Part shown: positions 36,972-45,542 of the stretch, piece by piece
Layout: every line of letters begins with the position of its first letter
Position numbering within the stretch: position 1 is the stretch's first letter
Source of the DNA: Nocardia araoensis NBRC 100135
Lineage (GTDB): Bacteria > Actinomycetota > Actinomycetes > Mycobacteriales > Mycobacteriaceae
Length of the DNA: 64,000 nt
NCBI RefSeq assembly: GCF_000308435.1
Contig: NZ_BAFR01000206.1
Coordinates: 50,807-114,806, forward strand
Direction of reading: 5' to 3'
Made by a program: the position numbers and the translations under genes
The notes under the pieces: generated by a model
Database searches by the model: none
What the model was told of the DNA's origin: nothing
The model's input: the letters and a program-made list of their open reading frames with translations, nothing else

Positions 36972-37685
36972 TCACCCCGCGAGCGCGATCACGGCGGAAA
37001 GCTCGGCCGCCGCGTCGAGCAGGGCGCGGGAGCGAGCCGTGATGCTCGCGTCCCTGGCCGCCAGCGCCGCCTCGACGTCCTCGGATCGGTGGCCGCGCGG
37101 GAGGTCGGGCATCAAGGTCTTGAGCGTGTCGACGCGGTATCCGGCCCTGCGGAGCTGATGGACGATGCGGGCATCCCGGACCTGTGCGGGCGAGTACCGT
37201 CGCGCGGCCTGTGCGGTCGTGCGATCCGGGACCACGAGTCCCTCCGCGTCCCAATGTCGAAGGGTCGATGGACGCACGCCCAGCGCGGCGGCGAGTTCGG
37301 CGACGCTCATCGCATCCGAGGGGCGCACATCGACGATCGGCTCGGCGGATATCGCCTCTGCCGCCCGCTCGGCGAGCGCCAGATCGGTGCGCTCGCGGTC
37401 CAGCCGGGCGTGTGCCGCGTCGAGCAGCGCCAGCACTTCGGGTAACGGTTTCTCGTGGACGGCACGAACGATGCGCTTGGCCTCGACCGGGCCGACGCCC
37501 GCCGCCAGCGCTCGATAGGCGAGTGCGGAACGCAAGTGCAGCTCGTCGTATCCGCGATAGCCCGTCGCGGTGCGCGTCGCCTTCGGCAGAACGCCGTCGC
37601 GTTCGAGGTTGCGGATCTGCTGTACGGAGTACCCCGCCCGCAGCGCCACCTCGGACGTGCGCATTCTGGAGTTGCGAGTTGCCAC
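36972..37685 (-). CDS. MerR-type regulator with two helix-turn-helix domains
   Basis: 237 residues from GTG 37685, which has AGGGAAA upstream. The N-terminal MerR domain is at about 8-75 (MRTSEVALRAGYSVQQIRNL, GYRGYDELHLRSALAYRALA). A second MerR-like domain is at about 127-195 (SVAELAAALGVRPSTLRHWD, RRYSPAQVRDARIVHQLRRA), and a helical tail follows. A single chain with two DNA-binding domains is unusual. It is upstream of the ABC exporter on the same strand and probably controls it. Confidence 0.82.
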   Translation of the reverse strand: MATRNSRMRTSEVALRAGYSVQQIRNLERDGVLPKATRTATGYRGYDELHLRSALAYRALAAGVGPVEAKRIVRAVHEKPLPEVLALLDAAHARLDRERTDLALAERAAEAISAEPIVDVRPSDAMSVAELAAALGVRPSTLRHWDAEGLVVPDRTTAQAARRYSPAQVRDARIVHQLRRAGYRVDTLKTLMPDLPRGHRSEDVEAALAARDASITARSRALLDAAAELSAVIALAG

Positions 37686-37748
37686 GTCGTTTTCCCTGCA
37701 TCTCCTACCAGAAGTCTCCACAAGCACCTTAATGAAACGCTGGAACGC

Positions 37749-38201
37749 ATGACCATCGACGAGATCATCGGCTTCGTCTCCGCCCTCGACGGAGTCCTCA
37801 GCTTGCGCCCTGGCCCCGGTGACGGCTCACCGGAGATCAGCTGGGGCGATACGTTCTTCTACTACTCACCGGACGGCGTCGTACCGAAGGCGACCCAGCC
37901 CTTCGCCACGATCGTCACGAAGAACTACCCAGGCGACGAGAGTTCCGGCCTGGACCGCCCAGAGGCATTCCGCGTCAACATCGCCGCCGGAAAAGAGGCC
38001 TTCACCCAGTGGACGGCCCAATCGACCCACCATGACCCGAGCGCGACGGACACGCTCATCCCCCACCCCGTCTACGCCTCCGCCGGTTGGCTAGCGGTCA
38101 TCAACCCCGGCCCCCGAACCAGCACCCCCACCCGACAACTCCTCGAATCGGCCTACAAACGAGCACGCGCTCGCTACGAACGCCACGCCACCCGCGCCTG
38201 A
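37749..38201 (+). CDS. DUF6194-type protein
   Basis: 150 residues, soluble, matching the actinobacterial DUF6194 pattern: IDEIIGFVSALDGVLSLRPG at the start, WGDTFFYYSPDG, FATIVTKNYPGDESSGLDRP, FRVNIAAGKEAF, and IPHPVYASAGWLAVINPG near the end. The fold is related to MmcQ/YjbR-like proteins. No function is established. It is divergent from the MerR gene, 63 bp between starts. A hairpin element begins 6 nt after its stop. Confidence 0.75.
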   Translation: MTIDEIIGFVSALDGVLSLRPGPGDGSPEISWGDTFFYYSPDGVVPKATQPFATIVTKNYPGDESSGLDRPEAFRVNIAAGKEAFTQWTAQSTHHDPSATDTLIPHPVYASAGWLAVINPGPRTSTPTRQLLESAYKRARARYERHATRA

Positions 38202-38207
38202 GGAGAA

Positions 38208-38265
38208 GCGAGTGGCACGTGGTTGCGGCAAAGCGCGAGAAGACTCTCCACCATGTGCCACTCGC
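38208..38265 (+). repeat. Hairpin element, copy A
   Basis: A 16-bp stem, GCGAGTGGCACGTGGT (38208-38223) with ACCATGTGCCACTCGC (38250-38265; one G-U pair), encloses 26 nt containing a small inner hairpin GAGA-AGAC-TCTC. A related copy is at 52694. Six stem positions differ between the copies with pairing kept. It begins 6 nt after the DUF6194 stop and could terminate transcription. Confidence 0.75.
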
Positions 38266-38342
38266 GGGGTTGCTCCGTTGACATGGAGTGCGCTCCAGCA
38301 CCTAGCGTCGGGGCGATGGATTCGAGTGGAGGAGATAGCAGG

Positions 38343-39329
38343 ATGGACGACATTTCGAGGCGGCGGCTCGGTGGGCTGACGGTTTCCGCGCAGGGGCTGG
38401 GGTGTATGGGCATGAGTCATGGTTACGGCGCCGCCGATGACGAACAGTCGATCGCCACGCTGCGCCACGCGCTCGACCTGGGCGTCAGCTTGCTGGACAC
38501 CGCCGACTTCTACGGCGCCGGGCACAACGAGGAGTTGATCGGGCGGGCCATCGCCGGACGCCGTGACGAAGTGGTGCTCGCCACGAAATTCGGCTTCGCC
38601 AACCGTTTGGGTGAACCCACCCGCATCCGGGGCGACGCCGCCTACGTGCGACAGGCATGCGACGCGTCGCTGCGCAGGCTCGGCGTCGACCACATCGACC
38701 TCTACTACTTGCACCGGGTCGATCAGCAGGTGCCGATCGAGGAAACCGTCGGCGCGATGGCCGAACTGGTACAGGCCGGGAAAGTCCGGCACCTCGGGCT
38801 GTCGGAGGCGGGCGCGGACACCATTCGGCGCGCGCACGCGGTGCATCCGATCGCCGCGTTGCAGAGCGAGTGGTCGCTGTGGACCCGCGACCTGGAGACG
38901 GAGATCGTCCCGGTCTGCCGTGCTCTCGGCATCGGCCTGGTTCCGTTCTCCCCGCTCGGGCGCGGATTCCTGACCGGCCGGTACAGCTCCGTGGAAGGTC
39001 TGGCGGACAACGACGTGCGGCGCGGCCAGCCGCGTTTCGCCGCGGGCAACCTCGAACGGAATCTGGCCATCGTCGCGAAGTTGAACGAGCTGGCCGCGGC
39101 GAAGGGAGTCACCGCGGGACAGCTCGCGTTGGCCTGGGTGCAGCACCGAGGCGAGGACGTGGTGCCCATCCCCGGCACCCGGCGGCAGCGCTACCTGGAG
39201 GAGAACCTCGCCGCGCTGACCATCGAGCTGTCCGCCGACGACCTCGCCGCCATCGAGGCCGCCGCGCCGCCCGAGCAGGTCGCGGGCGACCGCTACGACG
39301 CGACGAACCTCACCTTCGTCAACGGCTGA
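38343..39329 (+). CDS. Aldo/keto reductase
   Basis: 328 residues. The catalytic tetrad is present: Asp and Tyr in LLDTADFYGAG, Lys in VLATKFGFA and His in LYYLHRVD. The NADP-binding end includes VVPIPGTRRQRYLEENL. Sequence style is that of AKR13-like actinobacterial enzymes that reduce aldehydes or ketones; substrate unknown. ATG 38343 has GGAGGAGAT upstream. It stands as a single gene between the hairpin element and the thiamine genes. Confidence 0.9.
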   Translation: MDDISRRRLGGLTVSAQGLGCMGMSHGYGAADDEQSIATLRHALDLGVSLLDTADFYGAGHNEELIGRAIAGRRDEVVLATKFGFANRLGEPTRIRGDAAYVRQACDASLRRLGVDHIDLYYLHRVDQQVPIEETVGAMAELVQAGKVRHLGLSEAGADTIRRAHAVHPIAALQSEWSLWTRDLETEIVPVCRALGIGLVPFSPLGRGFLTGRYSSVEGLADNDVRRGQPRFAAGNLERNLAIVAKLNELAAAKGVTAGQLALAWVQHRGEDVVPIPGTRRQRYLEENLAALTIELSADDLAAIEAAAPPEQVAGDRYDATNLTFVNG

Positions 39330-39499
39330 GACGCGGACGCAGCGCTTCAGGACGCGCCTACCGGGTAGTGGCAGCGCTGAAGACCGCCCCGGCTGGGCGC
39401 CGCCGACCGGACTCACCCGTGGAGTGATGTCGCCGCATGCGTCGTTCCCCGGCCGGTGCGGGGCTCTGGAGAGCCTTCATCGGCATACCGAGCCCTGCC

Positions 39500-40279
39500 T
39501 CACAGCGACGGGGACGACGCCTGGGCCCAGAACCGTTTGGGGATGCGTCCGGCCAGGCGCGCCGCGTATCCGGCGCGCACCGCGTCCGCCATGGCCGCGG
39601 CCATCAGTTCCGGGCGCTTCGCCCTGGTGACAGCCGTGGCCAGCAGGACCGCCGAGCAGCCGAGTTCCATGGCGAGGGCGGCATCGCTCGCGGTGCCGAT
39701 GCCCGCGTCCAGGATGACCGGGACCTTCGCTTCGGCGACGATCATCTCGATGTTGTGCGGGTTGCCGATGCCGAGGCCGGTTCCGATGGGCGCGCCCAGC
39801 GGCATCACCGCCACGCAGCCCGCCTCCTCCAGGCGGCGGGCCAGGATCGGGTCGTCGTTGGTGTAGGGCAGCACCACGAACCCGTCGTCGACGAGTTGTT
39901 CCGCGGCGGTGAGCAGTTCGACCGGGTCCGGCAGCAGCGTGCGCTCGTCGGCGACCACCTCGAGCTTCACCCAGTTGGTGTCCAGCGCCTCCCGCGCCAG
40001 CTGCGCGGTGAGCACGGCCTCGGCCGCGGTGCGGCAGCCTGCCGTGTTCGGCAGCGGCGCGATGTTCAGTCGTTTCAACAGGTCCAGCACGCCGGTACCG
40101 CCCGCGGCGTCGATGCGCCGCATGGCCACGGTGGTCAACTCCGTGCCGGAGGCGATCAGCGCCTCCTCCAGGACGGCCAGATTCTCTGCTCCGCCGGTGC
40201 CCATGATCAGGCGGGAACCGAACTCCCGGTCGTCGATCCGCAGCGGAGCGTGCGCGGATGCCGCCGCGGCCTCAGCCAC
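39500..40279 (-). CDS. thiG: Thiazole synthase ThiG
   Basis: 259 residues. ThiG builds the thiazole phosphate ring from deoxyxylulose phosphate, dehydroglycine and ThiS thiocarboxylate. Landmarks: FGSRLIMGTGGAENL, the Schiff-base Lys in NWVKLEVVADERTLLPD, and VMPLGAPIGTGLGIGNPHNI (phosphate loop). The GTG start (40279) overlaps the ThiS stop by 8 nt. It is last of the thiO-thiS-thiG operon. Confidence 0.95.
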   Translation of the reverse strand: MAEAAAASAHAPLRIDDREFGSRLIMGTGGAENLAVLEEALIASGTELTTVAMRRIDAAGGTGVLDLLKRLNIAPLPNTAGCRTAAEAVLTAQLAREALDTNWVKLEVVADERTLLPDPVELLTAAEQLVDDGFVVLPYTNDDPILARRLEEAGCVAVMPLGAPIGTGLGIGNPHNIEMIVAEAKVPVILDAGIGTASDAALAMELGCSAVLLATAVTRAKRPELMAAAMADAVRAGYAARLAGRIPKRFWAQASSPSL

Positions 40280-40490
40280 CTTGGACCGCCGTCAGCACCT
40301 CGATCTGCCAGCCGCGCCCGACCGGTTCGTCCCAGCGCGATTTGGGGAAGACGGCTCCGTCCACCGCGAGCGCGACGCCCCTGCTCGGCAATTCGAGGCG
40401 TTCCAGCAGCTCACGCACGGTGAGCGGCTCGGCGAACTCGTGCTCGTCGCCGTTCACCGTGACACCGATGGGGACGGATGACAGCGTCAT
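40272..40490 (-). CDS. thiS: Sulfur carrier protein ThiS
   Basis: 72 residues, ubiquitin-like fold, starting MTLSSVPIGVTVNGDEHEFA and ending VQGG; the C-terminal Gly-Gly is adenylated and converted to thiocarboxylate for thiazole formation. Length and the LTVRELLERL helix are typical. Its ATG overlaps the ThiO stop by 4 nt and its stop overlaps ThiG by 8 nt. Confidence 0.95.
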   Translation of the reverse strand: MTLSSVPIGVTVNGDEHEFAEPLTVRELLERLELPSRGVALAVDGAVFPKSRWDEPVGRGWQIEVLTAVQGG

Positions 40491-41560
40491 CGAATTCCTC
40501 CTACAGTCGTCGGAAACCGTTGCGGGTCGGCTACTTCCGCTTCGGGCAGCATCGCCCCGCCGAGCAGGCTCGCCACCGCGTCCACCGTGAGCGGCAGTGT
40601 CAGCATGCCGTTGCGGCCGTGCCCGGTGGCCGCGACGATCCGGTCGGTGAGCCGGCCGATCAGCGGCAGGTTGTCCGGGCTGCCCGGCCGGGAACCCGCG
40701 CTCGCTTCGGCGAGTTCGTATTCGCCGATGCCGGGGAACACCGCCTCGGCGTCGGCGATCAGGTCGCGTACGCCCGCGACGGTGACCGCGGTGTCGAAAC
40801 CCGCCTCGTACTGCGTGGCGCCGACGACGATCCCGTCGGCGCGCGGCACCAGGTACACCGCGCGCCCGTGCACTCTGGCTCGGATCACCCGGCGCGGCGC
40901 GGGCGCGACGCCGGGCCGGTGGCGCAGGCGCAGGATTTCGCCCTTGACCGGGCGGACCGGCAGCTCCGGCCACAACGCCGCCGACGCGGCTCCCGCGGCG
41001 AGCACGACTTGGTCGTGCGGAAGTTCCGTCAGCGAGTCCACGGACTCGGCGCGCACCACGACGCCTGCCGCCTCGGCGGCCTGCCGCAGCGCGGCGATCA
41101 GCTTACGGTTGTCGATCGCGGGTTCGGCGGGTGCGAGCAGCGCGGCGCGCACCGTCCTGGCCAGGCCGGGCTCCCGCTCGCGCACGCCGGCGCGGTCCAG
41201 CAGGCGCAGTTCGTGCCCGCGCGCGCCGACCCAGTCGGCCACGGTGCGCAGGTCGGCCGCGTCGGCCGCGTCCAGCGCGACGGTCATGGTCTCGTCGGCC
41301 ACGAAGACCGCGACGCCGGTCGCGGTTTCCAGCCGGGCAGCGAATTCCGGCCAGCGGGCCAGCGACGCGGCGCCGAATTCGAGCACCCGATCCTCGCCGG
41401 GCCAGCCCTCCGACAACGGTGCGAGCATGCCCCCGGCCACCCAGGAGGCCCCGGTGGCGATCGCCGGATCGAACAGGGTGACCGACCACCCGGCCTCAGC
41501 GGCCCGCCAGGCTACGGCGAGCCCGACGGCGCCGCCACCGACGACGGCCAGAGTCCGCAT
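40487..41560 (-). CDS. thiO: Glycine oxidase ThiO
   Basis: 357 residues. FAD-binding VVGGGAVGLAVAWRAAEAG opens the protein. GGMLAPLSEG, VRPVKGEILRLRH and ATGHGRNGMLTLPL are typical of the DAO family ThiO. It oxidises glycine to dehydroglycine (iminoacetate) for thiazole synthesis. ATG 41560 is chosen as it starts at the Rossmann strand. It is divergent from thiE with 57 bp between the start codons, too short for a TPP riboswitch. Confidence 0.93.
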   Translation of the reverse strand: MRTLAVVGGGAVGLAVAWRAAEAGWSVTLFDPAIATGASWVAGGMLAPLSEGWPGEDRVLEFGAASLARWPEFAARLETATGVAVFVADETMTVALDAADAADLRTVADWVGARGHELRLLDRAGVREREPGLARTVRAALLAPAEPAIDNRKLIAALRQAAEAAGVVVRAESVDSLTELPHDQVVLAAGAASAALWPELPVRPVKGEILRLRHRPGVAPAPRRVIRARVHGRAVYLVPRADGIVVGATQYEAGFDTAVTVAGVRDLIADAEAVFPGIGEYELAEASAGSRPGSPDNLPLIGRLTDRIVAATGHGRNGMLTLPLTVDAVASLLGGAMLPEAEVADPQRFPTTVGGIR

Positions 41561-41617
41561 CCGATCCACCTGCCTCCTGTTTCGCATCCCCACGGTAGCG
41601 CGGCTACGGTCGAAGGC

Positions 41618-42316
41618 GTGCAACCCTCCCACCCCAATCGACCCGCCTCGCCGCGGGAGCGTCTGGCGAACGCGCGGCTGTACCTGTGCACCGACGCCCG
41701 TCGGGAGAAGGGCGATCTGGCCAAGTTCGCCGAGGCGGCGTTCGCAGGCGGAGTCGACATCATCCAGCTCAGGGACAAAGGATCACCGGGCGAGGCCCAG
41801 TTCGGCCCACTGGAGGCAAGGGCCGAACTGGGCGCACTCGCCGAACTCAAGGCCGCCGCGCGCAGGCACGGCGGCCTGGTCGCGGTGAACGATCGCGCCG
41901 ACATCGCCCTGGCCGCGACCGCCGACGTGCTGCACCTCGGGCAGGGCGACCTGCCGCCCTGGTACGCGCGCCGGATCCTCGGGCCCGACGTGGTGATCGG
42001 ACGATCCACGCACAATCGCGCCCAAGCCGGGCTCGCCGCGATCGATGAGCACATCGATTACTTCTGCACCGGCCCCATCTGGGCGACCCCGACCAAACCC
42101 GGCAGGCAGGCGGCGGGCCCGGAATTGATCCGCTCCACCGCGGACGCCCATCCCACCCGGCCCTGGTTCGCGATCGGCGGGATCAACGCCGACAACCTCG
42201 CCCAAGTGCTGGAAGCCGGAGCCGAGCGGGTCGTCGTGGTGCGCGCGATCACCGAGGCGCGCGATCCGGAAGCCGCGGCGCGCGAGCTGAAAACGGCGCT
42301 GCTGGCGAACGCGTGA
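41618..42316 (+). CDS. thiE: Thiamine-phosphate synthase ThiE
   Basis: 232 residues from GTG 41618. ThiE joins HMP-pyrophosphate and thiazole phosphate. Landmarks of its TIM barrel: VDIIQLRDKGS, VAVNDRADIALA, DVLHLGQGDLP and YFCTGPIWATPTKPG, then FAIGGIN. The N-terminal Pro-rich 15 residues are extra. There is no ribosome binding site. It is divergent from thiO and convergent with the Nudix gene, 9 nt between stops. Confidence 0.93.
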   Translation: MQPSHPNRPASPRERLANARLYLCTDARREKGDLAKFAEAAFAGGVDIIQLRDKGSPGEAQFGPLEARAELGALAELKAAARRHGGLVAVNDRADIALAATADVLHLGQGDLPPWYARRILGPDVVIGRSTHNRAQAGLAAIDEHIDYFCTGPIWATPTKPGRQAAGPELIRSTADAHPTRPWFAIGGINADNLAQVLEAGAERVVVVRAITEARDPEAAARELKTALLANA

Positions 42317-42325
42317 GCGCCGCGG

Positions 42326-43018
42326 TCAGGAAAGCACCTGCTCGCGGGTGAACGAAAGCGCGGTCTCCACCGCCGTGTTTCCGTTCGACGCGGGTTCGGC
42401 GGCCTGCGCGCCCGGCTCGCCGACGATCCTGGCGTAGTCGCCCGGCCCGGCCGGATCCGAATGCAGCCAGACGAAACCGAGATCGGCGAGATCGAGCGTG
42501 CGCGGCAGCGCGGCGGCGACGGCTCGGTCGTCGCCGAGTTCGGCGAGCAGCACCCGCGCCGGTGCGGCGCGCAGGATCGGCCAGGAGGCGGCGAAGCCGG
42601 GGTGCAGTGGACGGGCGTCGACCTCGTCCTCGGGAACCCAGGCCAGTTCGGTGCTCTCGCGATTGCCGGTGGTCGGCAGGGTCATCACCGCGTCGGCGAC
42701 GACCGTGGTGTAGGTCCAGCCGCTCAGGGCCGACGCCGTCACCCGCTCGCCGCGCACCCGGACGTCGGCGGGCTCGATACCCGCCTCTTCCCACGCCTCG
42801 CGGACCGCCGCGTGCACGGGCGTCTCGTGACTGTCCCGCGCGCCGCCTGGCAACGCCCAGGTCCCGCCTTGATGACTCCACGGCGCGCGGTGTTGCAGCA
42901 GCACCGCCGAACCGCCACCGGCCAGCGGAGCGCGCAGGAGAAGTCCGGCGGCGCCGAAGCGCCCCCAGTGCCGCAGTCCGTCCGGGCCATGCGACCAACC
43001 ATCACCGTCACCACGCAT
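42326..43018 (-). CDS. mutT3: Nudix hydrolase, MutT3-like
   Basis: 230 residues. The Nudix box is intact: GGARDSHETPVHAAVREAWE then EAGI, fitting Gx5Ex7REUxEExGU. Position between thiE and glnX is the same as mutT3 (Rv0413) in M. tuberculosis, where it hydrolyses oxidised purine nucleotides. A C-terminal extension of about 60 residues follows the core. Start ATG 43018. Confidence 0.85.
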   Translation of the reverse strand: MRGDGDGWSHGPDGLRHWGRFGAAGLLLRAPLAGGGSAVLLQHRAPWSHQGGTWALPGGARDSHETPVHAAVREAWEEAGIEPADVRVRGERVTASALSGWTYTTVVADAVMTLPTTGNRESTELAWVPEDEVDARPLHPGFAASWPILRAAPARVLLAELGDDRAVAAALPRTLDLADLGFVWLHSDPAGPGDYARIVGEPGAQAAEPASNGNTAVETALSFTREQVLS

Positions 43019-43202
43019 GTCCTACCCATCCTCGTCCAGCCGCGGCGGCGTCCACCGCCGTCTCCTCCCAATCGAGGGTGTTTCACACGCCGCGGCGCCC
43101 GTACGACCACAATAAACTCCGCACCAACACGCACGGATCGATCGGATATCCGGTCCAGCCGTCGAGAAATCCGCGTACGCGGCCCAAACTGGGGAGGTGG
43201 AC

Positions 43203-44567
43203 ATGGCTAGCTCCGAGCCGACGACGGCCGAACTCCGGCCGTCGTCCGCGCCAGAGCCCGCCGGTCGGGACGATCCGGGCGGCCTGAGCGTCGCGGTGGT
43301 GCGCGAACGTCTCGACCTGGCAGATCTACGTTCGTTCGCCAATTCCTCACCGGGACGGCTGATCGCGCTCGGGCTGCTGCTGATCGGGTTGTGCCTGGCC
43401 GCGGGCTCGGTGACCGCGGGGACGGTCGGTGATCGACAGCAGGGGCTGGAAGTGTTGCTGCGCGACACCGAACCGGACGCGCACTCCGCGCTCCGGCTCT
43501 ACACTTCGCTGTCGATCGCCGACGCCGCGGCGAGCACCGCCTTCATCTCCGGCGGGCTGGAGCCGCAGGCGGTGCGGGATCGCTACACGCAGGCACTGGG
43601 CGAAGCGTCCGCGGAATTGGTCACCCAATCCGACGCGGCGGCCGATCCGGATGCGCGGCTGCGCACCGGCATAGTCACCGGCCTGCCGGTGTACTCCGGT
43701 CTGGTGGAGACCGCACGGACGAACAATCGCAGCGGATATCCGGTCGGCGCCGCGTATTTGAGCGAGGCGTCCAACCAGATGCAGACGACGCTGCTACCGA
43801 TGGCCGAGGAACTGCACAATCATCGCTCGTCGGCGGTGACCGACGCGCAGCGCAACCACGTGCGCCCGCCGTGGTCGGCGATCGGACTGCTCCTGCTCAC
43901 GCTCGGCGTGCTGGTCTGGGTCCAGCGCGATCTGGCGCGACGCTGGCGGCGGGTGCTCAATCCTGGCCTGGTGCTCGCGTCGGTGGCCATGCTGATCCTG
44001 CTGGCGTGGACGGTGATCGCGGGTTCGGTGTCGGCGGCGGCGATGATCAGCGCCCGCGACGACGGTGCGGTGCCCTCCTCCCGTCTGACCGAGAGCCGGA
44101 TCCTGGTGCAGCAGGCCCGTGCCGCGGAGACCTTGAAATTGGTGCGCCGCGACGCGACCGGCGACTACGACCGCACCTATGACGCGGACATCGAACGGCT
44201 CGCCGATCTGATCGGCAAGTACCCCGGTTCCGCACCGGCGGCGAACGAGGTCCGCAATGCCGTACCGGCGCTGGCGCGCTGGCGGGTGGCGCATCAGCGC
44301 ATGAACGATGCGCTGGCGAAGGGCGATTTCAACAGCGCGGCCGTGGTGGCGACCGGCCCCGGCTCGGCGGACGCCACCGTGCAGGTGGAGGCGCTGGACC
44401 GGTCGCTGGAGCAAGGCGTCGCCGCGACCAGGGACAAGTTGCGCGACAAGATCTCTCAGGCGGCGCGCATCCTGGACTTCCTCGGCGCGGGAGCGATGGT
44501 GCTCGGCATTCTGGCGGCAGGCTATGTCGGACTGGGCATCTGGCCCCGGCTTCGGGAGTATCGATGA
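43203..44567 (+). CDS. glnX: GlnX-like membrane sensor protein
   Basis: 454 residues with four membrane segments (about 55-75, 220-240, 255-280 and 430-450), two extracellular helical regions and an acidic N-terminal tail (SEPTTAELRPSSAPEPAGRD). In M. tuberculosis and Corynebacterium this protein links the periplasmic amino-acid binding protein GlnH to the kinase PknG. ATG 43203 has GGGGAGG at the right spacing; the upstream in-frame GTG 43197 overlaps that site. Its stop overlaps the glnH start as ATGA. Confidence 0.88.
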   Translation: MASSEPTTAELRPSSAPEPAGRDDPGGLSVAVVRERLDLADLRSFANSSPGRLIALGLLLIGLCLAAGSVTAGTVGDRQQGLEVLLRDTEPDAHSALRLYTSLSIADAAASTAFISGGLEPQAVRDRYTQALGEASAELVTQSDAAADPDARLRTGIVTGLPVYSGLVETARTNNRSGYPVGAAYLSEASNQMQTTLLPMAEELHNHRSSAVTDAQRNHVRPPWSAIGLLLLTLGVLVWVQRDLARRWRRVLNPGLVLASVAMLILLAWTVIAGSVSAAAMISARDDGAVPSSRLTESRILVQQARAAETLKLVRRDATGDYDRTYDADIERLADLIGKYPGSAPAANEVRNAVPALARWRVAHQRMNDALAKGDFNSAAVVATGPGSADATVQVEALDRSLEQGVAATRDKLRDKISQAARILDFLGAGAMVLGILAAGYVGLGIWPRLREYR

Positions 44568-45535
44568 GATCCGCGCGCGGCATTCTGGTGGCCGCCCTCC
44601 TCGTGGTGACGCTGGCGAGCGGCTGTGCGAGCGATGCCGGCGCGCCGGTGTCGGGCAAGACGCCGAAGTACACCGATCCCCCGTTGCCGGCCAAGGCCGT
44701 TCCCGTGCTCACCGATTCGCCGGTCCCGCCCGCGCCGGGCACGCCGCGGTGCGGAGACCCGACCGCCAGCCTGCGTCCGACCGGAGCGGGCGGCTCGGCG
44801 ATCGACGCGATCCGAGCGCGAGGCAGGTTGCTCGTCGGTTTGGACACCGGCAGCAATCTGTTCAGCTACCGCGACCCGGTCTCCGGCGCCATCGTCGGTT
44901 TCGACGCCGACATCGCCAGGGAGGTGGCCCGCGACCTGCTCGGCAGCCCGGATCTGATCGAGTTCCGCAGCCTGGGCTCCGCCGAACGGGAGACGGCGTT
45001 GCAGAACCGCACCGTCGACCTGGTCGCCAAGACCATGACGATCAACTGCGAGCGGCGCGAGAAGGTCACGTTCTCCACCGTCTACCTGCGCGCGAACCAG
45101 CGGGTGCTCGCGGTGAAGAACTCCGGGATCCGCAGCCTGGCCGATCTGGCGGGCCGACGGGTGTGCATCGTCTCGGGCACCACGTCGCTGGAGCACATGC
45201 GCCGCAAACAGCCTGCCGCGACCATCCTCACCGTACCGAGCTGGGCCGACTGCCTGGTCGTTCTGCAACAGCGTCAGGTGGACGCGGTGAGCACCGACGA
45301 CGCCATACTCGCCGGCTTGGCCGCGCAGGACCCGTACACCGAACTGGTCGGCGGCAGCATCAGCGAGGAGCCGTACGGCCTCGGCATCACCAAGGGCAAT
45401 GACGATCTGGTCCGATTCGTCAACGGCACACTGGAACGCATCCGCAACGACGGAACCTGGGTGGGGCTGTACCAGAAATATCTCACCGTCCTCGGCCCCG
45501 TACCCGCTCCACCCGCCCCTACCTATCAGGACTGA
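44564..45535 (+). CDS. glnH: Glutamate/glutamine/aspartate-binding lipoprotein GlnH
   Basis: 323 residues. A lipoprotein signal is clear: MRSARGILVAALLVVTLASG then Cys (lipobox LASGC). The periplasmic binding fold starts around 80 (AIDAIRARGRLLVGLDTGSN), with VGFDADIAREVARDLLG and DLVAKTMTINCERREKVTFS. It senses extracellular acidic amino acids and signals through GlnX to PknG. It is translationally coupled to glnX and lies 7 nt before pknG. Confidence 0.92.
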   Translation: MRSARGILVAALLVVTLASGCASDAGAPVSGKTPKYTDPPLPAKAVPVLTDSPVPPAPGTPRCGDPTASLRPTGAGGSAIDAIRARGRLLVGLDTGSNLFSYRDPVSGAIVGFDADIAREVARDLLGSPDLIEFRSLGSAERETALQNRTVDLVAKTMTINCERREKVTFSTVYLRANQRVLAVKNSGIRSLADLAGRRVCIVSGTTSLEHMRRKQPAATILTVPSWADCLVVLQQRQVDAVSTDDAILAGLAAQDPYTELVGGSISEEPYGLGITKGNDDLVRFVNGTLERIRNDGTWVGLYQKYLTVLGPVPAPPAPTYQD

Positions 45536-45542
45536 CGGGTCG

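Noticed and set aside
38202..38342. In-frame upstream start of the aldo/keto reductase at 38223
   Set aside because: It would translate through the hairpin element; ATG 38343 has a good ribosome binding site.
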